Source of the DNA: Thermophagus xiamenensis
GTDB lineage: Bacteria; Bacteroidota; Bacteroidia; Bacteroidales; Marinilabiliaceae
DNA: 64,000 bases
Reading direction: 5' to 3'
Assembly (NCBI RefSeq): GCF_900112795.1
Contig: NZ_FONA01000006.1
Coordinates: 62,001-126,000, forward strand
The number at the start of each line of letters is the position of its first letter. Position 1 is the first letter of the stretch. A model generated the notes under the pieces. That model worked only from the letters and a program-made list of their open reading frames with translations. It searched no databases and was not told the origin of the DNA. Shown in pieces: positions 36,379 through 45,627 of the stretch. Position numbers and translations under genes: made by a program.

Positions 36379-37198
36379 TTGGTGCTTAAAATTAGTCAAT
36401 AGTGGTTAGTCGTTAGTGATTAGTCGTTAGTCACTAGTCCATTAACACTAATGACTGATGACTATTGACTATTGACTTCTTCTGCCTTCTGCCTGAGCAC
36501 TTCTGCCTTGGGCTATTTTATACATGCTCTTTTGTGGCTAAAATCGCTATGCTCGTTTTATTAGACAAAATGACATTTTTGCAAATTAACATCTATTAAT
36601 TCAGAATTATTAAAGTTTATCCTCATTTTTCTACTGTAATATTATTGACATGAACAATTGATTTTTTAACCGTGAATTCATTAATAGCACATAAATTCTT
36701 TCACCAATCGATTTTGCCATGCTAATAGTAATACCCTTCCAATAAAAAAATCTCCCGAAAAATTTTACATTTTTTAATCAGGAATCTCATTTTTTGTTAT
36801 TTTATGTTGCTTTTAAAGAATAACAAAATTTAAACTTTGGCACCGTAGCCGGTACTTTTTCACATTAATTTCAATAAATCTTGAAAACAATCGGAATTTA
36901 AAATTCCCACAAGCATGAAACCTGTCTAATTATCCCATATAATGAAATGACCACGACAAGAAGGCTTACTGCAATAAAAGCAATAAATAACTAATGGATC
37001 AGGGCAAAAGAATAATTCATTAATTGAATGATTGCAGGTTTTCAGCCACTTAAGAAAAGTCGGAAAATTGGTTCGACCAAACCATTTATTATCGGAAAAT
37101 AATATTCAATTGAAATGAATTAAAAAATTATGATTCTCAATAAATTTTCAAAACCTGCCTTTCCTGCTCAAAAAACTACCAAAAACTATTTAAACACA
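36379..37198. other. Long intergenic region between fecR leader and sigma gene
   Basis: This spacer of about 820 nt holds a degenerate repeat cluster at 36392-36514 and is otherwise AT-rich (about 36560-37198), with no open frame, tRNA or clear promoter. A short GC-rich patch near 36840-36856 is followed by T-rich sequence, but its pairing is weak and I do not call it a terminator. Confidence 0.5.
36392..36514. repeat. Degenerate TTAGTC / TTCTGCC simple-repeat cluster
   Basis: The first part repeats TTAGTC and GTTAGT about six times (36392-36440). The middle is the inverse, with GACTATTGACTATTGAC at about 36459-36476. AGTCAATAGT (36394-36403) pairs with ACTATTGACT (36461-36470), so a hairpin of about 80 nt is possible. 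The last part repeats TTCTGCC three times (36479-36507). The 12-mer TAGTGGTTAGTC also occurs at 55721. Such decayed repeats mark non-coding DNA in Bacteroidota genomes; no function is evident. Confidence 0.55.
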
Positions 37199-37765
37199 CT
37201 ATTGAATAAACAAATAGAAAAAAAGCCAAAGAAGAGGTTTCGACTCTTTAAGATGAAGGCGTAAAAACTTAATAACTTCAGAAATCTGGTTGTCAACGGT
37301 CTTAGGACTTACACCCACTATGGCAGCTATTTCTTTAGCCGATTTTCCTTCAAATCTACTTAATCGAAATATATTCTGCTTTTTTTTGGGCAACTTTTCC
37401 AACAAAGCAGCAATTTGCTCTAAAACAGAACGATAAACAATAGAGGTTTCTGTTGAATTATCACTTTGGTCTTTGAAGTCAACTTCTAAATCCAGATATA
37501 GGCCCCGATATCTAAAATAATCCCTAACTTGATTAAAAGCTATGGTGAATAAATAAGAATGAAAACTTTCATCAACCTTAATCTTCGCACGATTTCTCCA
37601 TATTTTCAAAAAAACATCCTGGACCAGTTCTTCGGCATCAGCTTCAGATTTCAGATATTTCAATCCAAATGCATATAGTCGTGAGGAATAAGATTCAAAG
37701 AGTTGGTTAAAAGCAGAGATGCTTCCATTTTTGAGTTCTCTTACGTATTCTTTATCTTGAAGCAT
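37199..37765 (-). CDS. ECF RNA polymerase sigma factor (SusC/FecR-linked)
   Basis: This sigma-70-like factor has 188 residues. Region 2 is at about residues 10-80 (FNQLFESYSSRLYAFGLKYL, ELVQDVFLKIWRNR) and region 4 at about 120-175 (LLEKLPKKKQNIFRLSRFEG, IAAIVGVSPKTVDNQ). The tail is hydrophobic (LLWLFFYLFIQ), which is common in Bacteroidota ECF factors linked to SusC proteins. I chose the ATG at 37765; the frame runs 17 codons further up, but MLQDKEYVRELKNG is the normal start. It would switch on the susC3 locus when FecR releases it. It follows the FGE-like gene by 61 nt. Confidence 0.9.
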   Translation of the reverse strand: MLQDKEYVRELKNGSISAFNQLFESYSSRLYAFGLKYLKSEADAEELVQDVFLKIWRNRAKIKVDESFHSYLFTIAFNQVRDYFRYRGLYLDLEVDFKDQSDNSTETSIVYRSVLEQIAALLEKLPKKKQNIFRLSRFEGKSAKEIAAIVGVSPKTVDNQISEVIKFLRLHLKESKPLLWLFFYLFIQ

Positions 37766-37826
37766 GCATCTTTTATTTAAAGATGCAAAAATGTAAATTA
37801 AAATTAAGAAATGCAAAACACATTTC

Positions 37827-38951
37827 TCAATCGATATCTTTCACACATCTGAATCCCAAATGCAACGCTCCTGAATCAGGTGAAGATTTCATTCTGGCCG
37901 AAGAACGATAGCCGGCACAATAAGAGTCATTACATAAAAATGAACCCCCTCTAATTACTTTTTTAGGAACCCCTGGTTCCATAGGATCAAAAGAAGTCTC
38001 TGGTCCTTGAGGATTTAAAGCAATTACTTGTTGAGCAAGGAAAGCATAATAATCAGGATGATACCAGTCGGCTGTCCACTCCCATACATTTCCTGCCATA
38101 TCATATAATCCGTATCCATTTGCAGGAAAAGAGCCTACAGGCGCGGTTCTCTGAAATCCATCTTCCACAACATTCTTGTAGGGAAAATTTCCTTGCCAGA
38201 AGTTTGCTCTTTGGGCACTTACAGGTTCATTTCCCCAAGGATAAATATAGTCATTGTTCCCTCCCCTGGCAGCATACTCCCACTCGGCTTCGGTAGGTAA
38301 TCTTTTACCGGCCCAGGTGGCATAGGCCATTGCATCATACCACGAAACGTGAACCACCGGATGGTCATCTAATCCTTCAATGGAACTGCCGGGACCCAAA
38401 GGATGCCTCCAGTTGGCACCGGGGACCCATTCCCACCAGGCGATATAATCACTCAATGAAACTTCATGATCAGGTGATTTAAATACCAGTGAAGCAGGAA
38501 CTAATAAGGAATCTGGAGGTTTAGGGGTCCCGGGAGGCAATTGCTTTTTTATTTCTTGCCAGTCTGGTCTACGCTCGGCAGTGGTAACATAACCTGTAGC
38601 CTCTACAAATTCCCTAAATTGAGCGTTAGTAACGGGATGTCGGTCCATCAAAAATGAATCCACATAAACTTTATGAACGGGAAACTCGTCAGGCTTTGCA
38701 AATTGATTTTCTTTGGCACCCATTTCAAATTCCCCACCGGGGATCAAAACCATATCTCCCAATGATTGATTTGAAGAATTATTTTCTGCTTCACCAAGCG
38801 TTTGGGGACTCGCTAAAAAGCGGCTTTCCTGACTGGTCGTTGGCATGCAACATAAATCAGACTCAGACTCAGAAGATTGATTATTTGTATGACATCCTGA
38901 AAAACATAATATTAGCAATAAAGATACATATACCAACTTTTTCATCCGCAT
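37827..38951 (-). CDS. Formylglycine-generating-enzyme-like lipoprotein (FGE-sulfatase domain)
   Basis: This 374-residue protein has a lipoprotein signal (LLLILCFSGC) and then a full FGE-sulfatase fold from about residue 65 (MVLIPGGEFEMGAKE) to the end (GALHLGFRCV). The FGE active-site pair is present: C340 and C345 in GGSFLCNDSYCAGYR, matching the CxxxxC of human FGE. A true FGE turns a sulfatase cysteine into formylglycine; many bacterial relatives have other jobs. There is no sulfatase in the window. The protein is exported, whereas sulfatase maturation usually happens before or during export. So the role is open; the conserved Cys pair argues for redox or catalytic activity. Confidence 0.82.
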   Translation of the reverse strand: MRMKKLVYVSLLLILCFSGCHTNNQSSESESDLCCMPTTSQESRFLASPQTLGEAENNSSNQSLGDMVLIPGGEFEMGAKENQFAKPDEFPVHKVYVDSFLMDRHPVTNAQFREFVEATGYVTTAERRPDWQEIKKQLPPGTPKPPDSLLVPASLVFKSPDHEVSLSDYIAWWEWVPGANWRHPLGPGSSIEGLDDHPVVHVSWYDAMAYATWAGKRLPTEAEWEYAARGGNNDYIYPWGNEPVSAQRANFWQGNFPYKNVVEDGFQRTAPVGSFPANGYGLYDMAGNVWEWTADWYHPDYYAFLAQQVIALNPQGPETSFDPMEPGVPKKVIRGGSFLCNDSYCAGYRSSARMKSSPDSGALHLGFRCVKDID

Positions 38952-39339
38952 TGATTTTTAACAGATTCCATCATACCTGTTTTGTAATTAAACTCTTAAC
39001 TATTGCCAAATAAAGTGAGGTTTTCCCGGGCTTTTATGCCAACAATCTCATCTGTTAAAATGTTCAATGCGGATAATTTTATCCTAAATTCAATTAATTT
39101 ATGACTTTTAATCCTAAATTATACCGATGTAACAAGTTTAGCAACTTAGGTTATTATATGAATTTAAAGTGATGAAGACATTAGAATTAGGCCAACAAAA
39201 CGTTCGTCTTTAGACAGTTATATAATTGATTCGTTAAATGCGCCTTGCAAAAAAACATGGCATAATTACTAAAAACTATGGACTATACAACGCTATCAGC
39301 CAAAAAATCAATCATATTAGACCAAGAATCCATCATACA
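38952..39339. other. Intergenic region between the esterase and FGE-like genes
   Basis: This 388-nt AT-rich spacer should hold the promoter of the FGE-like gene, but I find no TAnnTTTG box. A plus-strand mini-frame of 13 codons (39172-39213, MKTLELGQQNVRL) has the look of a RiPP-type leader start but ends at once. Otherwise I see nothing in it. Confidence 0.5.
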
Positions 39340-41040
39340 CTACTCATTATTTTCATTCACATTAACCCCATTAGAAGTAAATTTCTCCAAAACATTTTGA
39401 GGAAGAGTCCAATCATGCTCAAAATATCCTTCAACAATAACATTATCATTACTATTTCGAAATAACAGAAAATCCTTCATTCCTTTTAAAGCTAAAGCCC
39501 CATGAGAACCTCCAAAACGGATTTCTTTCCCGGAACTTTGATCATCTTTATTACTTATCCAAAATGGCAGGCCGGAACTAACAACCACCAGATGCCCATT
39601 ATTGGGATAACAATAAACAAGCCCCAAACTATCGTTAAGGTTTTCTAAATGCAGAGGCAATTCATCAGCCATTTCAGCAAGAACCGAATTGGTTTCTTTT
39701 GTGCCGAATAGAATCATATTAGAATGATACTTATCAAAATGGGTAACTTGCCTGTCAGCAATAACCCTGGGATTAACGGTACTCCTTTGATGATAAAAAG
39801 GACCAAAAGAAACCGAAAAATCGGCAGCTTTTTCAGCCATTTTTTTTCGTATTTCTATTTCCTCAGGTCCTTGTGCATTAAGTGTACCATACACATAAAC
39901 GTGCCGGCTTGTCACAACTTGAGATAAAGGACCTTCTAACCCTTTCTTTTTTTCCTTTACACCTGCAATAAATCGTTCCGAAATCCATTTTCCCGCTTCT
40001 TTTCGAAAAGCATGATTAAACCCGGGTGAACTTATAAGTTCTTGCCCGTCAATAGTAACTGACAATAATTGTCTGGAATTAAAACGGGGATGCCCTTTCA
40101 GGTTCAAAGAAAAAGCTTCCAGATTATCGGTTTCTACATTAACCTGATTCATATCTGTAAATTCTGCATCAATTCTAGCCAATGTTCCCGGTGTTAACTT
40201 ATCTATTGTTACCCAATAAGCACCGGAATATTTATACCACTTGGTGGCAAAACGTACTCTATCAGGAAAAGGGTTTCGACGCACTCCATCAAACCATTTA
40301 AAAATATTTCCATTGGCGTAGGCATTTGCCCAAGAATCATGATGCACCCCCGGATATTCATAATATTCAACCAAAGTTCCCAAACTTCTTAATTCATCAA
40401 CAATTTGTCGTGTTCCTTCTGGACGCACAACCGGATCTGCTCCACCCTGAAAAATGGCAATGGGAAGATTAAGTCCATTCTCCATTAAATCAAAAACTTC
40501 AAACGGTAGTGCAGGACATACCGGGGCAATAGCAGCAAATACGTCCGGTCGCGACAATCCGATATACAAAGTACCGCCCCCTCCCATCGATAAACCTGTC
40601 AGATATATCCGATCCTCATCAATATTAAAATCCTTCCGGCACTTTTCTATTACCGCCATAACATCTTCTTCCGGAATCCCAACATATCCCATTGTTCCCC
40701 GTGCATAAGGGGCTGCAACAATATAGTCGACATCTTCCCACTGAGGAAAATATCTGGAAGCTTCCGCATCACTTTCTCCAGGTAAATTGGTTTTCCCAAA
40801 AACCCTTCTTAAAGCCAGCCTATGGTTTGACATAGCTCCATGAAGCATAACCACCAGGGGATATGGCTTCTCAGGATCAAAATTTTCAGGAAGATAAAGT
40901 GCAAAAGGTTGCTCTGAATCATCAATTTCAGAATAAAAAGTTTCAACTTGGGGCCCCACCTGAAAATATTGAGGAATTGCAGAAGTTTTAAACAAAAATC
41001 CCCCAACAATCACCGCTATAACAATTCGTATCGTACTCAT
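39340..41040 (-). CDS. Secreted alpha/beta-hydrolase, carbohydrate-esterase-like
   Basis: This 566-residue protein has a signal peptide from the ATG at 41040 (MSTIRIVIAVIVGGFLFKTS). The first half (approx. 40-255) is an alpha/beta-hydrolase of the PHB-depolymerase/feruloyl-esterase type: oxyanion region VVMLHGAMSN, nucleophile S151 in GLSMGGGG, acid D202 in FQGGADPVVRPEGT, and His at 233-234 in GVHHDSW. The second half is a long beta-rich domain I cannot name, with DUF-like ends. It probably frees ester groups from plant polysaccharide or breaks down another ester polymer. It is not inside either sugar locus but is on the same strand. Confidence 0.78.
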   Translation of the reverse strand: MSTIRIVIAVIVGGFLFKTSAIPQYFQVGPQVETFYSEIDDSEQPFALYLPENFDPEKPYPLVVMLHGAMSNHRLALRRVFGKTNLPGESDAEASRYFPQWEDVDYIVAAPYARGTMGYVGIPEEDVMAVIEKCRKDFNIDEDRIYLTGLSMGGGGTLYIGLSRPDVFAAIAPVCPALPFEVFDLMENGLNLPIAIFQGGADPVVRPEGTRQIVDELRSLGTLVEYYEYPGVHHDSWANAYANGNIFKWFDGVRRNPFPDRVRFATKWYKYSGAYWVTIDKLTPGTLARIDAEFTDMNQVNVETDNLEAFSLNLKGHPRFNSRQLLSVTIDGQELISSPGFNHAFRKEAGKWISERFIAGVKEKKKGLEGPLSQVVTSRHVYVYGTLNAQGPEEIEIRKKMAEKAADFSVSFGPFYHQRSTVNPRVIADRQVTHFDKYHSNMILFGTKETNSVLAEMADELPLHLENLNDSLGLVYCYPNNGHLVVVSSGLPFWISNKDDQSSGKEIRFGGSHGALALKGMKDFLLFRNSNDNVIVEGYFEHDWTLPQNVLEKFTSNGVNVNENNE

Positions 41041-41291
41041 ACTATCTATTTTTGCATTAAGCGTCCAGATAAACAAAACAAAAACAATTTTCAACAATAT
41101 AAATAATTTGGCTAAAAATCAATATTTACATCACACATACTTTTAAAGCAATACCTTCATTTTTATTGTAGCAAATTATTTTCTTGATTATTGGCTAACA
41201 ACAACCGCATTACATCCAAAAATTCCATACTTATTTTCCAATAATCCTTTTGAGTAGCCAAGCCCTAATGGGTCTAAAAAATTCTAACCTA

Positions 41292-42185
41292 TCAATCACT
41301 CGAACTCAATTCATTCAATCCTCGAATTTCCTCAACAATTTTCTTATCGGGCCTGAAACCGCAATCATAGATTGGGACTGCCCTCGCTATATCAAAAATT
41401 CTTTCAAGATGTTGTTCTGTCATTCTTTTATCAAAATAATGTTGAATAGCATTAGCCATAAACCGCATGGCAGCTTCAATCCCGCTCATTCTTTTTAATT
41501 CATTTTGAATTGACTGTCTGAGAAGAAAGATCTCATGAAGAGGTGCCATGGCAGGTCTCTGTGCATAATAAGGCATCGGTGTATTAAAAAAATACCATTG
41601 TCCTTGCCAATGGTGCAGCCAAAGCCGATCATCATTAATAATATCAGCTCCGGAACGTTGCCAAAGTTCTGCCATTGTACTTTTGCCGGTACCTGAAACA
41701 GCAGTGAAGAGACGTCCTTTCCCCTGGTCCATAATTCCCGAGGCATGAATCAAAACATCATTCTGAAAATGAGCTAAAATTACCATTAGCATAGAGCCTA
41801 ACGGCTCAAGTAGAGGATCTATTGTTAGATTTTCTCTTTGGGGAACAATCCTGGTATAAATAATTTTTTTCCCAAAATCAACATGGCAAATGAGTTCCTG
41901 AATTTGAAAATCCTCAAAATAATCCACATAGATTCCAACAGCCTCTGAACTCTTCAATATTTCCCAACGATAAGGAATATCGACACCTTCAAACGGTTCA
42001 CCTTTCAACACTGTTTTCATTGGAGCCTTCTCTATGTGGTCCGTAATATCATATATAAATTGAAATGTTATTTCGGTAGGAATTAATTCCTTATTAAAAA
42101 GAAAAGTTCCCAAAGGTTTCAGGCAAATAGATGGAGAGTCAGATTCAACCTTTAACAATATTCCCGGCAAAAAAATCCTAATCAT
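41292..42185 (-). CDS. HprK-like P-loop kinase (PqqD-associated)
   Basis: This 297-residue protein has no signal peptide. Its C-terminal half resembles HPr kinase / PEP-carboxykinase-like ATPases: the Walker A motif is TAVSGTGKST (residues 161-170) and a DD pair follows (IINDDRLWLH), then a helical end. The N-terminal half (1-120) is a beta-rich domain I cannot name. Kinases of this kind are found beside PqqD-like peptide-binding proteins, for example in lasso-peptide and other RiPP loci. The PqqD-like gene lies 156 nt upstream. No radical-SAM enzyme or clear precursor peptide is in the window, so the substrate is unknown. Confidence 0.7.
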   Translation of the reverse strand: MIRIFLPGILLKVESDSPSICLKPLGTFLFNKELIPTEITFQFIYDITDHIEKAPMKTVLKGEPFEGVDIPYRWEILKSSEAVGIYVDYFEDFQIQELICHVDFGKKIIYTRIVPQRENLTIDPLLEPLGSMLMVILAHFQNDVLIHASGIMDQGKGRLFTAVSGTGKSTMAELWQRSGADIINDDRLWLHHWQGQWYFFNTPMPYYAQRPAMAPLHEIFLLRQSIQNELKRMSGIEAAMRFMANAIQHYFDKRMTEQHLERIFDIARAVPIYDCGFRPDKKIVEEIRGLNELSSSD

Positions 42186-42341
42186 AAATCAAAATTGAGG
42201 CTTTAAAGTAATGCAGGTGCACTCTTGCGGAACGAGTTTATACAAATAAACATTAACTTTTTTGCAATAACATAAAAAATATAAAGCAAAACCATCAAAT
42301 TTTTACCGGTGAATGGGACTGAAATTATCATCCAGCAAAAA

Positions 42342-42638
42342 TCATTTTACTTTCCTTATAACATTTTTATTATAAGCATTTTTTAAGAATAGTTGGATGT
42401 CACTGTCGAGTATTTCTCTATTCACATCATATTTCTCTAAGAGTTTTTCCAAAAGGATATCTTTATTGGCAGGCTCTTCAAGTAATTCAAGAATATCTGA
42501 TCCCACTTCATTAAGAATGATAACACTAGTCATGTCGGCAACACTGTTAGCTAGGGGGACCAAAACCATTTCATTTCCCATGCGACGGATAACAAAATTT
42601 TCAGAATTTACCTGATAAAACTCGTCTGGATCAATCAT
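42342..42638 (-). CDS. PqqD-family protein (RiPP recognition element fold)
   Basis: This 98-residue protein fits the PqqD/RRE fold: a beta-rich start (FVIRRMGNEMVLVPL), the usual NEVGSDILELLEE segment (PqqD proteins have 'LN..a..IwelldG'), and a helical end with EKYDVNREILDSDIQLFLKN. Such proteins bind leader peptides for modifying enzymes. It lies 37 nt downstream of tsaD and upstream of the HprK-like kinase, so the three may be cotranscribed. Its partner peptide is not visible. Confidence 0.8.
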   Translation of the reverse strand: MIDPDEFYQVNSENFVIRRMGNEMVLVPLANSVADMTSVIILNEVGSDILELLEEPANKDILLEKLLEKYDVNREILDSDIQLFLKNAYNKNVIRKVK

Positions 42639-42675
42639 ATGATAATTTGCTAAACAATGGTGAATTAAATGATCT

Positions 42676-43695
42676 TTATAAAATCATTCTGGCAAAAGGT
42701 GCAACATCCTGCCCAACAAATTGTTTCCTCAAATACTTGAAGTAACCGGTGATAGCAATCATAGCTGCATTGTCGGTGGTATAAGCGAACTTTGGAATAT
42801 AGATATTCCATCCATAATTTTTTTGTCCATCTAGGAATGCCTGCCGAAGCCCGCTATTGGCGGATACGCCTCCTGCCAAAGCAATTTCTTTAATTCCGGT
42901 TTTTCGGGCTGCTGCCACCAACTTCTCCATTAAAATATCAACAATTGTTTTTTGCAAAGAAGCGCAAAGGTCGGCTCTATGATTATCTATAAAACCGGGG
43001 TCTTCTTTAATATGGTCCCTTAAAAAATAAAGAAACGAAGTTTTTAGCCCACTAAAACTATAATCAAAATCAGGAATCCTGGGTTTAGCAAATTCAAAAG
43101 CATTAGGATTACCCTCTTTGGCTAATTTGTCAATAAGTGGCCCGCCGGGATAAGGTAACCCCATCACTTTGGCACATTTGTCGAAAGCTTCGCCTGCAGC
43201 GTCATCAATGGTTTGACCAATAATTTCCATATCCAGGTAATCCCGCACCAGAACAATCTGACTATTGCCTCCCGAGACTAAAAGGCAGAGAAAAGGAAAT
43301 TCGGGCACTTTATGTTGTTGTCCGGGCTCCTGAATAAAATGAGCCAAAACATGTGCCTGCAAATGATTTACTTCTATAAGAGGAATATTACGCGCCAATG
43401 CAAACCCTTTGGCAAAGCTCGTCCCTACCATCAATGAACCTAATAATCCCGGTCCACGTGTAAAAGCAATGGCTGATATATCTGAAACTGTTACACCGGC
43501 GTCTTTCAGCGCTTTATGTACTACCGGAATAATATTTTGCTGATGAGCTCGCGACGCCAATTCAGGGACAACACCGCCATATTCTTCATGAACTTTTTGC
43601 CCGGCAACTACATTGGATAATATAGTATCGCCTTTTATAATGGCAGCTGATGTATCATCACAGGAAGATTCTATACCTAAAATTACGGGATTCAT
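42676..43695 (-). CDS. tsaD: tRNA N6-adenosine threonylcarbamoyltransferase TsaD
   Basis: This 339-residue protein is a clear Kae1/TsaD family member: GIESSCDDTSAA at the start, VPELASRAHQQN, the metal-binding HLQAHVLAH (H111, H115), LVSGGNSQIV, DDAAGEAFDKCAKVMGLPYP, and LAGGVSANSGLR. With TsaB and TsaE it places the threonylcarbamoyl group on A37 of ANN-decoding tRNAs in the cytoplasm. The length is standard. A candidate promoter lies at 43731-43759. In many Bacteroidota tsaD lies head to head with tamB; here tamB is 12 kb away on the other strand. Confidence 0.97.
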   Translation of the reverse strand: MNPVILGIESSCDDTSAAIIKGDTILSNVVAGQKVHEEYGGVVPELASRAHQQNIIPVVHKALKDAGVTVSDISAIAFTRGPGLLGSLMVGTSFAKGFALARNIPLIEVNHLQAHVLAHFIQEPGQQHKVPEFPFLCLLVSGGNSQIVLVRDYLDMEIIGQTIDDAAGEAFDKCAKVMGLPYPGGPLIDKLAKEGNPNAFEFAKPRIPDFDYSFSGLKTSFLYFLRDHIKEDPGFIDNHRADLCASLQKTIVDILMEKLVAAARKTGIKEIALAGGVSANSGLRQAFLDGQKNYGWNIYIPKFAYTTDNAAMIAITGYFKYLRKQFVGQDVAPFARMIL

Positions 43696-43730
43696 ATTTT
43701 TCTATACACTAAGTAATACTAAATAAGCCC

Positions 43731-43759
43731 TAAAGATAACAAATTCAATTTACATCCAA
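43731..43759 (-). promoter_or_regulatory. Candidate promoter for tsaD
   Basis: On the minus strand a TTG (43757-43759) and TATCTTTA (43731-43738) are separated by 18 nt. This is close to the Bacteroidota pattern TTG, 19 to 21 nt, TAnnTTTG, with one mismatch in the -7 box. It would give a short 5' leader of about 30 nt. Confidence 0.4.
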
Positions 43760-43824
43760 GTAGAGATACAATATCCTACTGAGTTATGGCCTCAATATTA
43801 TTTTGTATATAAACAACCAATCTT

Positions 43825-45627
43825 TCAGCCTATCATCAACCTAGCATTGGGATACCTGTAATTCTTGGAAACGGTTCTACGACTAAAAATTATTCCCATA
43901 GTTAAAGAACCTATACGCCCAACAAACATAGAAACAACTAAAATGAGCTTCCCCCAAATGTTTAAACTTCCAGTAATACCTAATGACAAGCCCACTGTCC
44001 CCATTGCAGATATTTGTTCGAACAATAGCTGTGTCAAAGAAAACTGGGGATTAGTTGCTAATAAAAGTACAGTAAAAACAAACATAAATAAAAGCGCAAG
44101 AGTAATAATGGCATAAGTTTTATTTACCAATGGCCACCAAATATTGCGCCTAAATATCTCAACATGTTCTTTTCCCCTTATATTAGCCCACGCCGCTTTA
44201 AGAGCAACAGCAAAAGTGGTGGTTTTTATACCTCCTCCTGTTGAACCAGGACTGGCCCCAATAAACATTAAAAACATAAATATTAAAAGTGTAGGGTGAG
44301 AAAGCATAGAAATATTCACGGTATTAAACCCAGCCGTACGAGTGGTGACTGATTGAAATAACGAAGCAACGACCTTCCCTGTCAATGAATAATCTTTTAG
44401 CACATTATCATATTCCAATACAAAGAATAATCCTGAACCGGAAAGCAATAAAATGCCAGTCACCGTCAAAACCAATCGAGTATTAACCTGCAAACGCAGC
44501 CAATGTGAACGTTTTTTCCTTTTTCGGCTATCTTTAGAAAAAATATCTTGCAAGACTATAAACCCAAGGCCCCCGGCAACAATAAGTACCATTATTACGA
44601 TTTGGGCCAGGTATTGATGTTTTATGGCATTGTTGAATAAACCCTGAGAGAACAACGAAAAACCGGCATTATTAAAAGCAGAAATCGAATGAAACACTGA
44701 AAAAAAGATTCGATCTATCGTCCCGGTAAATTGATATTTATCGCCCCAAAGAAAAAACAACATCAAAGCCCCTATCATTTCAAAGGCAAGGCTATAATAA
44801 ATTACTTTCCGCAATATAGATTTCAAATTTCCTGTTTGTTCAATATCAAGAAATTCCCGCATCAAATTTAACGATTGGAGAGTCCCTGACCTACGGTAAA
44901 AACTTCCTATAAAAGTAGCGATAGTTAGCATATTCAAGCCACCAAACTGAAAAAGCAACATTATGGTCAGCTGACCTTTAAATGTAAAAAAAGTGGCGGT
45001 ATCCTTCACAATGAGTCCTGTCACACAACACGCACTCGTTGAAGTAAATAAGGCATCTGTCCATGATAAAGATTGTGTAGTCATTTCAGGCATTTTAAGA
45101 AGCACAGTACCCGTTACGATTAAAAACAGAAAAGAAAGAGCCAATATTGCTGCCGGACTCACATAATAGTCTTTTATATTGACGGACGCCCTTCCTGCTT
45201 CTCTGAGCACCACAATCCAAAAAAGACATTGCACGAACAAAAAATAGCCATTCTCACTAAATCCAAGTTTTTGCAGCAATGTAAACCAATAAGTTTGTCC
45301 AAAGGCAAAATAAAGAAGGGTTTCACTTAAAAGAAAAATCATTAAAATGGTTTCCCATAAATTTTCTTTTAGAAAATTCCGGGGATTAAAATCAAAAAAT
45401 AAACGAATAAAAAATTTCAGTAAAAAAAAGTCAAGTACCCGTTGCAGATAATGGGTCAATAAAAATGTTGTTTCCGAATTAGGAGAAAAACCAAAAAAAT
45501 ATATTATAATACCAACCCCAGCCAAACCGAAAAGCAATGTTGTGAGGTTTAAATATTTAAAAAGTACACCGCGAACATTGAATAGAAGCACATTAATGCA
45601 TTCGCGGCTGTTTCTCACCCACCCCAT
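43825..45627 (-). CDS. TrkH/KtrB-type potassium channel subunit
   Basis: This 600-residue membrane protein belongs to the TrkH/KtrB/HKT superfamily. The four selectivity-filter glycines are visible, in ACCVTGLIV, SAFNNAGFS, TTRTAGFNT and MGTVGLSLG. It has extra N-terminal helices (residues 1-170) before the pore core, so it is longer than Bacillus KtrB. It would carry K+ into the cell under control of the RCK protein encoded just upstream. The upstream stop TAG and this ATG are directly adjacent (45628/45627), so translation is probably coupled. Confidence 0.92.
   Translation of the reverse strand: MGWVRNSRECINVLLFNVRGVLFKYLNLTTLLFGLAGVGIIIYFFGFSPNSETTFLLTHYLQRVLDFFLLKFFIRLFFDFNPRNFLKENLWETILMIFLLSETLLYFAFGQTYWFTLLQKLGFSENGYFLFVQCLFWIVVLREAGRASVNIKDYYVSPAAILALSFLFLIVTGTVLLKMPEMTTQSLSWTDALFTSTSACCVTGLIVKDTATFFTFKGQLTIMLLFQFGGLNMLTIATFIGSFYRRSGTLQSLNLMREFLDIEQTGNLKSILRKVIYYSLAFEMIGALMLFFLWGDKYQFTGTIDRIFFSVFHSISAFNNAGFSLFSQGLFNNAIKHQYLAQIVIMVLIVAGGLGFIVLQDIFSKDSRKRKKRSHWLRLQVNTRLVLTVTGILLLSGSGLFFVLEYDNVLKDYSLTGKVVASLFQSVTTRTAGFNTVNISMLSHPTLLIFMFLMFIGASPGSTGGGIKTTTFAVALKAAWANIRGKEHVEIFRRNIWWPLVNKTYAIITLALLFMFVFTVLLLATNPQFSLTQLLFEQISAMGTVGLSLGITGSLNIWGKLILVVSMFVGRIGSLTMGIIFSRRTVSKNYRYPNARLMIG

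Noticed and set aside
39172-39213. Mini-frame MKTLELGQQNVRL resembling a RiPP leader start
   Set aside because: It stops after 13 codons and the following sequence does not continue in any frame with a core-like segment.
42203-42295. 30-codon frame between the PqqD-like and HprK-like genes as a RiPP precursor
   Set aside because: It fits in position but has no leader/core pattern, glycine pair or modification-type residues, so it is mentioned only within the finding.
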